Of a stretch of DNA of 64,000 nucleotides, positions 34,852 through 47,887 are shown piece by piece. The stretch is from contig JAAVVG010000023.1 in assembly GCA_012976225.1 (NCBI GenBank), positions 310,001 to 374,000 of the forward strand. Reading direction: 5' to 3'. Within the stretch, counting starts at the first letter, position 1. Each line of letters opens with the position of its first letter. The notes below the pieces were generated by a model. That model saw nothing but the letters and a program-made list of their open reading frames with translations, had not been told where the DNA came from and made no database searches. Both the position numbers and the translations under genes were made by a program. Source of the DNA: Golubevia sp. BC0850. Taxonomy: Eukaryota; Basidiomycota; Exobasidiomycetes; Golubeviales; Golubeviaceae.

Positions 34852-36687
34852 TGTTGAGATATCAATATGGGATTTGGAGACTGGAGGGAGAGAGGAAGTA
34901 GGATTAGAGATGAACCGATCGCGGAAGGATTGGAGAAGTGTGATAGCTGGCAATTGGGAGAGCTCACCTTTTGGTTCAGATGGAATGAAAGAGAATGGGA
35001 ATAGGAACAATGGACCAGGGAGGAAAAGAAAAGAGAAACGGAAAAAGAGTGGTGGTGTGCTGGGAGAGAAGGAGGATTCAATCTTCACTTCTTGGTTGGG
35101 CGAGATTTAAGATTGACTCGCTGCGTTGAAATTGTTTTCACCCCCAAAACGGTCCTTCTCCTCACTTCTCCTTTCTTTTCAACTCTTTGCCTTCATAGGT
35201 AACTGAATATTACCTGGAATTAGGGATTTGATTTCCCTCGCAGTGTCATCTTCATACCTTCTGCCCTCATTGCTCACCAGCTACTTCTTCTTCTTGCCCC
35301 AACGCCTTCGAGGAGGTCCGAACTCGAAAATCCACAATCTCTCTTCAGATTTGGTCTCAGGAGGGGTTTAAAAATATCACTCTCAGGAGAGGTTTTGTTT
35401 AGGACTCCATCTTTGATTGCGATGGGCAGGGAGACTCTTTTTCCAGATCCACCTCTCCTACTAACGTTGCCCAGCCCACGTCCTCTTTAGTATTGCTGGT
35501 TGCACAGATTTGTCGAGAGAAGAAAATTAGGAATCTGTTTCTGCCCCAAGTCAGAAGAAACCATACAGGTCCTTCTGAGAAGAAAGTTACCTGCGAGATG
35601 AGATGGGATTGAACTTGTAGAAGCTGTTGAAGTTCCTCTACATCGAGTCAGAGTTCGATTTTGAAGTTACGTTTCTTACATCATGGAGCAGTTCTGAATC
35701 AAGCCAAGATATCATTACGAAGCGGAAAGAAAATATCGAGCGGCGAACTTGTCTGATGGAACGTGTCGACAGTCAACAACAACATTTGGCACCTCCTTCT
35801 TCCCCCCACCGGTCACTCTTTTCGCCAAAGATCAGCTTTGAATGATCCAGGATGACCAGAAGGTGATGATAGACTAGAAGCTACATCCAATGGCGTCTGC
35901 GGAAAAGAACAGAGAGAAGAGAGGGACAGAAGCAAGCAGGGCCCCGAAGCTAGGGAGGAGTGGGAGAGGCGCCCCCCAGGGAGAGACACACAGGAGCAAG
36001 AAGGATTTGAAAGGAGTGAAGAGGGAGGACGAACAGGAGGCAGAAGAGGACGACTCCAAAATCTTCGACCTCAGAAACCAGAGAAGTGATTAAGGCTAGA
36101 GCGATCTGCAAGCTAAGGTCTTGAAATTAGTGATAGGGGCCTCTGAAGATAGAATTGAGTTGATTTTCTTCATCTGTGAAAGAGTTCAAGGGTGATGCCC
36201 TTTTGATCTAGAAGAGAACCAGGCAGAAGGCAAGGCGTCGCGATTCGATGTGAAGAGAACCTCTGAATGAGGATTTCTCCACGAGTTGCAGGCAACGGTA
36301 AACTTGAAGTCGCAGTGTGTTGACTGCAGTAAGTACTTATAGTACTGAATGTGTCAGAAGAGAGAGAGGAAAGGGGGTTGGCAAGCATCAGAAGTAGAAA
36401 GAAAGTTTGGACTGGCGAACCTTGCCTCTCTTTGCTGGTCACTCACCTGATCTGTTATAATCTTTGAAGTACCTTCAAGACGATCCAGCTGATAGCCTGA
36501 TCTTTCCGAAAGAAAAAGATTGGAGGGAGAAATTTGATGTGACGCTTCGAAAGGAAGGTGCGAAGAGCGGAATGAGAGAATCTTATAAGTTGCAATTAAA
36601 AGCTCGCACCTCTTCCCATCGAGAGCTGCATCCATCATCGCATCATCCACGTCGGGATCTAATAAATCGTATCAAGACCTAGGCACC
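34852..36687. promoter_or_regulatory. Largest intergenic region, divergent promoters of Yhm2 and the 707-residue membrane protein
   Basis: 1836 bp separate two divergent genes. The plus strand from 35880 to 36090 is purine-rich and encodes a charged open frame of 67 codons without a domain. A second open frame at 36464-36682 is likewise unsupported. I see no RNA gene or repeat, so the length itself is the notable feature. Confidence 0.45.
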
Positions 36688-39332
36688 ATGAATCAGGGTC
36701 AAGAACTCAGACCCGACTCTCATCAAGATCAATCTAAAGAAGAAGAACTCAACATCGCAGCAGCTGAGACCGTTTCTGTTCTGAACAACGCTCCTTCTTC
36801 CAAAGGAATCAGAATTTCCAGCAGATTCGAACCTATTGTTTGGAACGATCTTATCACTCTCTGTGCTGCTTTCGGTGAGTCGTCCTATCAGCCACTTGCT
36901 CGAAGACAGGATGCCGCTGACAGAACTTGTTCTGTTCTGGCGAGAACCATCAATCCAACTCCAATCCTTCGATAATCTTCCCGGTGTTCTATCCGACCTA
37001 AAGCTGTCTCTGCAGCTATTGGAATCGTAGTTCCAAAGTTTGGTCTCAAAGATCTGACTCTCTTCTACTCGTGGGTGACTCTCCTCCCGATTCAGAGCAT
37101 TCTAAGATTTGAGAGTTTTGAGCTCTGACACATCTTGTGATCTACACATTCTCTTAAAACAGTCGTACCGTAGTCGCATTGATTGGAACTTTCATAGGTC
37201 TAGTTTGCAGCTACTCTCTCTACAGAATCGGTCGACACTGGTTCGATTCGTCGGTATGGGCAACTTTGATCGAAAACGCCTCTCACTCTGCAATTCTAGA
37301 CGAGACTTTCACTGGTAAGGAGCATCCTCTCACTCTTGCTATGCTAGATAATTGGCTGAACGACGTCGGTCCCATAGCTGGTCTTCAAATCCTCCTTTAC
37401 CGCACCTTCGGAAGACGTGGAGGAATGCGTCGTTCGTTCTTCTCTCTTTGGGGCCTGTGCTCTCTGTTCTTTCCTTTAGGGATCTACTGGGGAGCACTCC
37501 AAGCCTTCATCTACGGAAGGACTGTCACTCTGGTCCCCTTCGTTCAACAACAAAACCACTCCTACTATTCCATTCCAGTCATCGGGACTCTCACCCTTGA
37601 AGACGTCTCAAGAGCAAGTCTCGTCTGGGAATCGGTTCAAGATCCAAGAAGAGTCTGGACTTATCAGAGCTTGGCTGATCCTCTTTCTCCTAAGTCAAAA
37701 AAGCTAGCTAGTCCTGAGAACAAGCAGCCTGTCTACTTCACAGACGCGTACCCAGCTCTCCTCGACAATTCTGGAGTCGGCTACGGAGCGTTCAATCTTG
37801 TGAGTTCCTATTCTCACACTCTGAGTTTCTCTCAGAAGCTATTCAAAGAATTCTGACCGAAAGACTTCCTGCTTGTGCTTCTCAGACCAAGTTGGCTGCT
37901 AGTGCCGCCTTCTCTTCTGCTAGTCTCGTCGAAAACGACATCTGGAGTGCTTCTTCCAGACCTCCAATTGAATCAAGCAACCTCGCATCTGTGATCTATT
38001 TTCCTCGCTGGGGGGAAAGGGTTCATTGTCGCTTACTTTCAGATCTCTTCGACTCTTTCATCGAGCGTTCTTCAAACGATCGAACCTTCATCTTCATTCC
38101 ACGCGAATTTCTTCAAGAGATTTTCGATGACATCGATGTTGAAATGCCTGCTATCTTTAATGGAAACGTTGACTATGAAACTGAATTGATTGACGAGCTA
38201 CCTTCAAACGTCAACTTGGCTTCAATTGCTATCATTTCCAAGTTCGAATACGACGAGGTCGCTCTTTCCACTTCCAGTGTTATCGTCGATCCTGACGTTC
38301 AAGTTAACAGAATGGTCACTATCGACACCATCCTGATCAGACTCAATCAGACTTTTACGCCAAACGGAACGTTTGCTCATTCGGGAAGTGATGGGCTTGG
38401 ATACGGTGAGTAGAGGGAAATGCGTACGACAAGCTGTTGCGATTTCCGCTGACTTAGTCAATTTCCCCATCGGCCGACTCTCAGATGGAGCTGTCTGCGT
38501 CTCTGTCATGGAACCTTACGTTGTATCCACTTTCAACTCCTCAACCGGTCTCCAAACCCTCGCTATCATCTCATCCGGAGTCGAGTTACCCAAATTCGGA
38601 AAGAGAGTAGGAGAAAGAGTCTCTGATATTTCAACAATCAACGTCTCAACAGTGGCTCTGACACATCATGCTGCTGGAACGAACGCTAAGCTCGAGATTC
38701 GCAAATCTAACGCGCGTGATTCTTCTTGGATGCCAAATCCTACTCTGGTCTCAATCACTTCTGGAGAAATCGATCCTGGTTTGACAACTGGTGATCGCTA
38801 CGGCAAACTAGATCGTATCAAGCTTCAAGACACTATCGGACTAGTCGATTCTCGTTTCACTCTACCTTACTTTGCTGGAAGTGCATCTATTGAGGGATAT
38901 AACTTCTATGGAGTCGAGAAAGCTTATGCTCACGTCTTGATCGGTTGGCTGGTGAGTTGGAGAAGGAAATGGGTTCTGAACTCAGAACGAGAGGGCGCCG
39001 ACAGGCCTTGTACTGCAATCTAAAGAAACCTTCTGCTGACCAATTTCTCTCTTCTTTCTTCGACAAAATCGCAGCTTGGCTCACTGGGTTTGGTTCTAGT
39101 CATCGGTCTCATCGGTTCGATCTTCCGTCCAATTCTCCCTCTCGGTCTGTCCCACCGTGAGACTTCCCTCTCTGCCTTTCAACCACTTCTTCAAAGACTT
39201 CCTTCAGACCCCCAATCTGCCGATCTTGCGGCTGCTCTAGCTTCAGCTACCACCAGAGGTAATAGCTCAAATGTCGAGGTTCTCAGCAAGTTCGAAGATC
39301 TGCGCTCTCGTACCAGTCGTGTTTCCAAGTAA
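36688..39332 (+). CDS. Unknown 707-residue multi-pass membrane protein
   Basis: Six exons, 36688-36874, 37016-37070, 37163-37799, 37886-38405, 38485-38951 and 39075-39332, join in phase. After a polar ~50-residue N-terminus there is a weak helix around ITLCAAFAIGIVV, a clear one at VVALIGTFIGLVCSYSLY, and a long hydrophobic stretch LCSLFFPLGIYWGALQAFIYG. A large soluble region of ~430 residues follows, with many beta-like segments and potential N-glycosylation sites (NQTF, NGTF, NVST, NSST), then a C-terminal helix (LGLVLVIGLIGSIF) and a 60-residue tail. The glycosylation sites suggest the large region faces the ER lumen or the outside. I do not recognise the family; the clean splicing and long frame leave no doubt it is a gene. 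Confidence 0.8.
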
Positions 39333-39678
39333 ATCTCCCCTTTTCCAGATCGTCGCTCTCCCTCTTCTGTTTGTCGTCCTCTATTCGAATCCAATTTCGA
39401 AAGCTCTTGCAGTTCAGCTCTTTGCTATCAAACACCAAAAAGTCTCTCATCGGACCACCACCCACCCCATCCCCCTGTTTCGTTTGTAGTTTAAAGTTCT
39501 AAGTGTCCTGTTGTCATGATGTCCACACAAGCAGTCAATCGAGAAAAAGATCCTAGAAGATCCCGAAGAGACAAAATGTTGATTGCGGTAGAAATACATG
39601 CCGTTGAAGAATAAGGTAGCAATGGTGTAGCAAAAGACGTGGAGAGTTAAGGAGACGTCGGATAAAGTAAGACAGCAA
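39333..39678. other. Convergent intergenic region
   Basis: 346 bp between the 3' ends of the unknown membrane protein and the Sac3 gene. Nothing further seen. Confidence 0.5.
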
Positions 39679-42600
39679 TCAACTACCCTCACTGGGACTG
39701 TCGAGTAAACTGTTGCTGCTGGCAATCAGAGCTTGGAGCGAAGCCAAAGCTCCTTCTGGAGGGAATTCTGAGACTTCTTCGAGGACCTTAGCTTTGACTG
39801 AAGGAGTTGACTTGACCTTCTTCTTTGACGCTGGGGAACTTGAAAGGTGAAAGGGGGAAGATAAAGGATTGGTGATCGTTCAACTAGCGATCCTTCTGAG
39901 ATCAATAACCAGCGAAGACCAGCCTACTCACCTAGATTGAAGTTCTTCTCTCGCACTTCTCTTGGCGGGCTTCGTTCCATTCGATTTGACGACACCTTCT
40001 TTTTCGGTCTCCGTGAACTTCGCCTGCTCGATCCAGATGGCCCTTGCTTTGTTGCTTGTAGCTTCCATCGTTCTGTCGATCCTTGATTTGAGGGTTCGAA
40101 CATGAGCTTCAAGATCCAACTCTCCTCCTTCTCTTATGCTCAACCAAGATTGCTCGAGACGATGCAGTGAATGTTGAAGAAGACGTTCCAGATAAGTCGA
40201 GAGAGGGAAAGCTGTGGAAGAACAAAGCTGTCAGTCAGTCAGACAGGCACAAGGATGGAGATCGATCGCTTACTTTTGAGTACTCACGAGTTCCAGCAGC
40301 TCGAGCCTCGCTCAGAGTCACTTGAATGAGTCTGAATTCAGGTTCGTCTAAGAATGTGTTTGCATCCAACTGAGAGTCGGCAGAAGCATAGAAAGCTTCA
40401 TTGACGTTCCAACTTCCTCCGTCATGTCGAAAGTCGGAAACTTGAGGAATCTCCAATTCTTGAACCGATTCCAAAATCGTGTCGGACATGTCTACTAGAT
40501 AGTAAAGTAGATCATTCGCTAGCTCCACTAGGTTTTGCATGGACTTTACCGCCAGTTCAGAAGCGCTTACCTGGACCGAGTGGGAAAAGGATGGATCGGT
40601 AGCTTCGGAAAGTCTTTTCATGCCATCTTGAACATTCTGAACCAGTTCTGACCAAGCACTCTTGAGGGGCTCCACCAAGTCTTCCAGGGTCCAGCTTCTC
40701 TTAGCACTGTTCCATGCAATAGATGGAAGAAGCTTTTCGATCGTCCTGTCGAAAGAGAGCTGAGGGTCTTGGTCGCCTAACTCCAACAGAGCGACGTCTG
40801 CCCAAACCCCAAGTCTTGCAGGGTAGCCGAGACGAGAGAAGATCTGCTTCCTTCTAGTGAAAGGATTGGTTGACAGAGCTAGAAGAGCATGGTCGTTGGA
40901 CCAGAAGATAATCAACAACCTCGGAAGGAATTCTCCTTTGCGAACTGATTTGGAGTTGGATAAGGCGAGAAGTCTGCGAAAGTCGGATTCCCAAAGAGCT
41001 GAAAGATTCTCCTGAGAAGATTGATGGCCTAGAAGTGGAGAGCATTCGAAGACCAGAAGACCGAGTTGACTAGAAGAAGGACCCTCAACGAGGAGCGAAG
41101 AGGCGTCGACCACTTGAAGTGAAGCGCCATCTATCACCTCTTGGATTGGGCCAATTACATCCCCAGGGTTCAGAGCAAACTTCTCTCTGATCCATCTGGT
41201 AGCTGTTTGTTCTTCCTGGCTACCCTCAGGCGGAGCTGTAGAAAGAGCGACGTTCCAGAGAGAGAGTGTACCTGGTTGAACTTGCTCGACCAGGTGAGCG
41301 AGTTGAAGGCACAGAGAAGTGTGAAAAGATCCAAAGTCCCAGAGCTTCATACTAGATTCATGAGCTACCTCGAAGAGATGCCGGTCCGATTCTATCGCCT
41401 CATTGACAATAGATTTCGACCGACGTAGAGAGCTGACGGAGTCACGGAGAGAGGATCGAAGAGAAGCATCGAGTTGATCTTGATATCGTTGCTGAAGAGA
41501 GTTGTGACTTGAGCTGAAAGTGGAATGCGGTCTGACAGATCTCCCTATCTTACTCCGCCGAAGTCTGTCCTTGACTTCCTCCAACCTTTCCTTCTGCCTG
41601 CCTTCTTCAAGCCTTTGATTCATTGCAGAGCTCCATCTGGCAAAAGCGACTCCTAGAGATGTTCTCCTGAACTTTTCGTCAGAAAAAACCTCCATTCCGA
41701 TTCCTAGAATTTGAGAGTCTAGATACTCTCCGCTCAGCCTGTCGATCAGACCCTCCGAGACACTCGAGAGAAGGACTCCTCTCGAGCGCTTCCTCTCTGC
41801 TAGAGCTTGAAGTTTTCTGGCCTCGTACTCTTTCTCAGCAGCGACTTGTTTTGCCTCTGCTTCTTCCTGAGCTCGAGCAGCAGCGTCCACCATGGCTGGA
41901 GATCGTGACGTCGAGACAGCCCTCTTGCGACCCTGTTTCTGAGGTGGAAATTGAGAGTGAGAGGATGCTTCTGGTGTTGCTTCCTCTTCGTTTCTCGAGC
42001 GCTTAGAGGAAGGCTGAGGTGGGGGAGCCAGAAGAGAAGAAGCGGAAGCTTGGGTGGAAGTCGAGACTGGTGGATTCGATGTTTGAGGCGGTGGCTGGAA
42101 TGGAGAGAAAAAGGCGCTTGTACTTGGACTAGAGATGGTGCCCATTGACTTTGAAGATCGTCCAAAGGTAGATGTGACTTGTTGAAGATTGGAGGAAGAA
42201 GACGTAGAAGGTCTCTGCTCGGCTGGACTACCGATTTCTTTCCGGAATGAGGAATTAGAAGCTGGCGAGGCTGCTGGAGACGGAGACGGAGATGCGACCT
42301 TTGGAGGTAGAGCTAGAGGTGATGGAGCAGCTGGTTTGAAAGCAGGAGCGAAGGCGGATGAAGCAGGTAAAGCTGATAGCGTAGTAGGCTTTGTCGAAGG
42401 AGTGAAAGCTGATTGAGGTACTGCTAGAGGCTGAGGAGAAGACTGGAAGGCTGAAGGCTTCGAGGGATTGCCCAAGATGTTCGTGTTGGAAGTAGGAGAT
42501 GTGAAAGTTGAGGCGGAAGGAGGATGGGAGGCGACGGCGGTAGTCGGTGGGAAGGAGGAGGAGGAAGAGACTGGAGGAGGTAGAGAGAAAGACTCTCCTT

Positions 42601-45587
42601 GAGATCGAAGTTCCGGTAGCCATTGAGGATTGAGTGAAGGAGAAGAAGCGGCCACGACCTTTCGCAGAGCGGCAATTTGCGCTTGAGCATCTTGAGAAAT
42701 CGTCGAGCCTTCCGATTCACTAAGTTGAATCAGAGGAGCTGCTCCAGAAGCTCTTCCGTCTACGATGTCTTGAAGAGTGAATGATCCCCGCTTCGCCTCT
42801 ACTATCGAAGAAGAGAAAGGAGGAGAGATAGGCTTGTCCTCTAGGTACGGATGAAGGTAAGGCAGTTCTGATCAGTCAGACTGGCGATGGCATTGGTTCC
42901 AGACGACCGATCGATACTCACCAAACAGAGTAGCGTTCTTGTTGATTCCAACTGCGCCATCGTCCTGATTGACTTCAAGTTTCCAAGTCCTCGCCAACTC
43001 TTCCACTTCTTCCTTATCATCCGTTTCCAACATATCTGCTAACCAATCTACGTTGACTCCCCTATGTTGTGACATGTAAGACTTGAGAAGAGCCTTAACA
43101 GCACCAGTTCTAACTGATTGAAAGAGATTCTCAGCCAAACAAGCCAAAAGATAATTGACTTGTGGTCCTTTCAATTCGTGAAAGAATCGAGTCCAGAAAT
43201 TGAGTGTAGATCCCGTATTCTTTGGTTGACCTCTTTTCTCAAGATTGTTCGACCTTTGAGCATAAGATCTGATTCGAAGAGCCGATTGAACTGAAGGATC
43301 GAGAAAAATTGCTGTTGGAAGTGTTTCTACTTCTCGAAGTGTCTCTGGATCTTGAATGTGAAGTAAAAGATTGTAGGATCTGAATTCGGATTCATTGACG
43401 CAAGACGTTCCGGTGGAAAGTCTGTAGTCATCATAGAACTCTATCAAGGACCGTAGAGCTGGTGAAAGGTAGACATGCAAGTAGTTCAGTAGCGAGATTT
43501 AAAGGAAAAAGGAAAGCAACTGTAGATTTGAAGATTGTCACTCACTTTTCCTAAGCTGTTCCAACTCCTGCTGTTCACTCCAACCTTCGTTCTGATTCCC
43601 ACCAACTCCCTTCCCCTTTCCGATTCCACCTTTCCAATGCAAATAAACTATATGCATCCTAGCAATCCTCTCATGACATTCAATAGTAATCTCCTCTCCT
43701 TTACCCTGAACAATAAAATCCTGTCTGATAGCTCTAGTTCTATTCCAAACGAATCCTTGAACTTTCCCAAACATAGGATTCTCAGGATTACTAGGTAACA
43801 ATCTATGAAAAAGATAATCTAAAGTCTTCTTCAAAACGATTGGAGGTCTAATATCTTCTGGTAAAGCGATTTCTCTACCTGCTGCAGGTCTTCTATAAAT
43901 CTTCACTGCCAACAATGGATCTATCCGAAAAGTGTTTGGATAAACTTCAAATTGATCTGCTTCTTTTTGATATTCTCTTTCTATCCTTTCAAATTCTGGA
44001 CACATTTCAAAACAAGTTCCAGTAACACTTTGAGCTGTACTTAAGTCTTGAGCACGATCTGGATCTGGAAGGATACCTGATTTTTGATACTTTTCTCTTA
44101 AAACTGTTCGGATTGCTTTGAGCTGGTGGGGATGGAAGATTGAGATCAAGGTGAGGTGGAAAGTAGTCAGTCGATCGATTAAATGCTACCTTGGAAACTG
44201 GAAGAAGCCCCCAAAACTCACTTCCACGAATCTTTCCCCGACTTTCTCCATTCCTTCAAATCTCCTCTTTCTGATCTCATCTTCGTCCTCTTCTTCTTCT
44301 TCTTCTTCCGTTGCTGAACTGAAACCATTACTCTTCGATCCAGTAAAACCAGAGGCAGCAGGTTTCCGAAGAAAGGAATTGAAAGCAGAAGGAGCTGCAG
44401 CTGGAGTAGAGCTGCTGGCAGAAGCAGCAATGGGAGACGGAGCTGCAGATACCTCCGAGCTTGGAGGAAGGGATGGGATCGGAGAAGAGGACCTCTGTAT
44501 TGGATTGGAGGAATTCGAATTGCCAAAAGCTGAAGTTGAGAAGGCTGACTTTGATCGCACTGGATTCGATGGAGTACCAAAAGCTGATGCTAGAGTCCCA
44601 TTTGAGTTGTTGAAGGTCTTTGGGTTTGAGAATGATCCTTGGTTCTCATCTTGAACTTCGCTGTTCGAACCAAAGGTCGAAGGTTGATGAGTAGAGGTTG
44701 AACCAAATGCGTTGAAAGACTGAGATTGATGCTGTGCTTGTGGTTGAAAGGCGGAAGTAGAGGGATTGGATGGAGCAAAAGCGTTGAACTGGGAAGATGT
44801 AGAAGCCTGATTCGAGAAGAAGGAAGGATGATGCTGTCCTCCTCCAAACGTCGGGAAAGCGGAAGCACCTGTACCAGCCTCTCCAGCTTCATAACAAACA
44901 GAAAGAAAGGGAAAGGGATCAAACGGAAGGACACGGCAGAAGGAAGTCAGATAGATGGATCAGATGTGTTGTTCTCCTCCTCCTTAACGACCAACCCTCT
45001 CTGAATCATCTTTCTCCCAGTCCTTGATGAAGATGCCAGACTAAACCTCACGCTATTCAAAGTCGCATCTGCATGACATCCGACTCACCTTGCTCTTTAG
45101 CTTTCCTCAACCTCTCCTCTAACTCTTCCCTGCCGCTGTGACCCGAGATGAAGCTCCCCACACCTTCTCCCGTTCCTCCAAAAGGGTGATTACTCTGACT
45201 GAACCCATTGGAAAGTTGATTCTGAGATTGTGGCTGATTGAAAACAGCGCTCTTGTTAGAGAAAACTGGAGGAGCTGGACGAGTTGAGGTTGATAATGAT
45301 CCTGAAGCATGATTTCCTCTTCCATCGTTGACTATCCCACCAAATCCACCTCGATTTGACTGATTGGAATTAGAATTTGAGGTCCAGGTTTTGTTAGAAT
45401 GACTCTTGATAGTCGAAGGATTAGGATTGGAATTGGGATTGTTGAAGGCAGAAGGAAAAGCAGATGAAGGTTGATGACCGCCTTGAGGTTGTGATTGTGA
45501 GTTGAAGACAGAGAATGGATTCGGATTATGATTAGCATTAGGGTTTTGGTTTGGATTCGAATTAGAGTTAGAATTATCTGAATCCAT
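39679..45587 (-). CDS. SAC3: Sac3/GANP-family nuclear mRNA-export scaffold
   Basis: Seven minus-strand exons, 45587-45089, 44886-44222, 44122-43546, 43458-42922, 42867-40288, 40211-39932 and 39838-39679, join in phase to 1765 residues. Residues 1-388 are low-complexity and Asn/Ser/Gln-rich with scattered F-G and F-x-F-G-like repeats (FNAFGS, SAFGTPS, FGGGQ), as in nucleoporin-like N-termini of GANP. The Sac3 domain spans about 389-760: GTCFEMCPEFER, IRPPIVLKKTLDYL, VWNRTRAIRQDF and, later, FYDDYR and SYNLLLH. A proline/serine-rich linker leads to a charged helix (residues ~980-1050) that may be the Cdc31/Sus1-binding region, then a long helical C-terminus. Sac3 holds TREX-2 together at the nuclear pore. 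The start is the ATG at 45587, the first in frame. Confidence 0.9.
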
Positions 45588-45940
45588 CTGAATAGAATCC
45601 ACTTGAAAAGATATAAGTTGAAGTTTCTAATCAGCTGTCAGCTGCAGCGATGAACGCGATGGTCTTTCTTGGTCTTGAAACGGTTTCTCTTCTTGAAAGC
45701 AAAGCATCTCTAGTGGTCAGTTAGTCGATAGCAAAGCCACCTTAGATTTAGATGCAAGTTTTCATCAACAGATTCACAGGCAAAAGTGATGGGTCGCTTG
45801 TGAGTCAGTCTCCAACTCTCCACCAGTCCTTCCTTGACAATTCAGAACCAAAGCTGATCTTCTCTTCCTCTCTCGGAACTCATCTGTAATTCCGCTTCAG
45901 TCAATCCGTTCGTTCAGAAGAAGCGAATCTCCAAAAGTTG
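45588..45940. promoter_or_regulatory. Bidirectional promoter, Sac3 / tail-anchored protein
   Basis: 353 bp between divergent start codons at 45587 and 45941. No clear TATA box or repeat. Confidence 0.45.
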
Positions 45941-47547
45941 ATGTTTGCAATTGGACAAGCTATGCACAAGCTCAACGTTCTAGATCAACTTCCCAAGTCA
46001 AATGATTACAATACCCCTTCTCCTAATTCTCATAATCCCAGCTTCACTCATCTCGGTCCTACAAGTCATTCTACTGGGAAGTTCGTGAAGAGGAAAGGCT
46101 ACACTTTAGAGCAATTCCTCGAGCACTTGGATCCAGAGGATCAGAAGGTAAAGAGAGCTATCGAGGGGTTAATCAAAGTGAGTAGCATCCTCTGCTGCGT
46201 TCTGTTGGAGTTGTAGAAAAGGCTAGCTGAGCAGAGATCTAGATCGCCAATCAAGAACGGAATGTCAAAGACGGAAGAGAAAAGTAGAGGGAGAAGCTGT
46301 TTCGATGCTTCCTTGTCTTCTGCCTCTGCATGTCAAATAGTCAAGCTCACCTGATCGAGCATCTTCTTGATGAGCCTTCCTCTTTAAGTGAGATCACCTC
46401 GACTTTGGTACTGTGAAGCTCTCTTTCACTTTACTTGACGTCCTACCATCACCTTCCCCATCCCACTTCGCTCCCCACAGGAAACCTCCCACAAAGCACT
46501 CCTCAATCATACAAGTAAACAAGGAATTTCATCTGCAAGGTGACTTAGTAGAACCAGAGAACCTTTTTAACTTTCCTCAGATTCAGGTTCCGAAAGTGAG
46601 GAAGATGAAGGTGAAAGTGAGGAGGAAGAAGCAGAAGCTTCAGCTTCAACAGAAGTAGAATCTGGAGTTCGACCAATTACAGTTCGAGTGACCCTTTATC
46701 AAGCACTTCGTGCTCCTCCAGAAATTCAAACTCCTCCACAACCTTTAGCACCTCAAGCTCCTCCAGCATCTCCAACTACTAGAACCTCTAATCAACCTCC
46801 AAACTACATTCCAGTCCCACCTACTACTTTCCTACCATATCCACCTGTTTTGTTGAGTGCTCGAATAAATGGAATTGCAGGCGGATCTACTGCTTTGGGA
46901 ATGAGTTCAGCTCCTATGACAACGGCAAGAGTTGGAGCTGCAGGAGATCCAGTCTCGATTTCAACTCCAACCTCAGATCCTTCCACTCCTCTGATTGATA
47001 CTCAAGGAAACGAGAGTCAAAGTCTAACTGCGTCTTCAAATCCATCGACTTTCAAGGAGTACATCAAACTCAAGATTCAGTTGCAACTTCAATCACTTCT
47101 CCAATTGACTCGGCAGGGGTGGAATCTAGAAATCAAAGCTCCGTGATAACTTCAAATCTCACTCAAGCTTTGAGTACTGGAGATGAAAATGGAGGTAACA
47201 GTGGGAATGGGGAAGGAAATACAAATCCAACCTCAATTTTGAATTCAAGTTTGACCAACTCAAGTTCCACTCCCAACGTTTCAGTCATTCCTTCGAGTTT
47301 AATCTCTAGAATCGTAAAGAAAGTAATTGGAATCGCGAAGAAGACTGGGAAATTGAATAGAGAAACAGAGGAGGAGAGAAAGTGTGATTGCGCTTCTTGC
47401 TCCAAAAAGGGAAGTTCATGGATAGAGTTGGAGATCAGAATCTATTTGACTCTTGGAATTTTGGTATTTACTTTGGTTGTTCTTTCGTCAGTTCGTATGC
47501 ATTCGATTTTCTCTCACCTCAATTTCCTTTGCCAAAAGCGCTCATGA
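45941..47547 (+). CDS. Unknown Ser/Pro-rich protein with C-terminal membrane segment; frame change near 47.03 kb
   Basis: Exon 1 is 45941-46177 and exon 2 probably 46481-46514, followed by a 66-nt intron and a long third exon from 46581. The N-terminus carries a structured piece (KRKGYTLEQFLEHLDPEDQK), then an acidic run (SESEEDEGESEEEE) and a long proline/threonine-rich region. This frame is convincing up to about 47020. From about 47040 to the stop at 47547 the convincing frame is a different one: SPIDSAGVESRN, a basic helix (SRIVKKVIGIAKKTGK), a CDCASC motif and a hydrophobic helix (LTLGILVFTLVVLSSV) near the end. A 35-nt intron 47022-47056 would reconcile both, but that is unusually short; an insertion/deletion or assembly error is the alternative. 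I do not recognise the family. A tail-anchored membrane protein is the best description. Confidence 0.55.
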
Positions 47548-47887
47548 TTTCGTTTCCTTTCGATCCCTCATGTCTCTATTCTCATCATTCAAATACCAAT
47601 TCAGAACACGATTCTGATCCGCAAATTCGAAATCTTCAACTGTAAATGTGTGGCAAAACATCAAACAAAGCGGGAACGCGTTTCAATAAAGCCACCCGAA
47701 CAGTGCGAAATCATTGGAGGCGAATTCTCTCAAATCTCACATCTCACATCTCATAGCTTCTGCACTCTTCTTCGACGCTTCAAACCTAACTTGACCATTC
47801 TGGGTATTTTCTCAGTTTCAATTTGTGGCTCTGACTAGTCTCAATCATCGGCAAGGGAAGAAGAATCCGTTTCCCCTTCGTTCTGGC
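47548..47887. other. Tandem intergenic region
   Basis: 340 bp between two plus-strand genes; holds the 3' end of the first and the promoter of the HAD protein. Nothing else seen. Confidence 0.5.

Noticed and set aside
35890-36093. 67-codon basic/acidic open frame with ATG in the Yhm2 upstream region
   Set aside because: Purine-rich composition explains it; no domain, and no clear gene context.
36464-36682. Open frame ending just before the 707-residue membrane protein gene
   Set aside because: Begins with a non-ATG codon and shows no domain; probably leader or promoter DNA.
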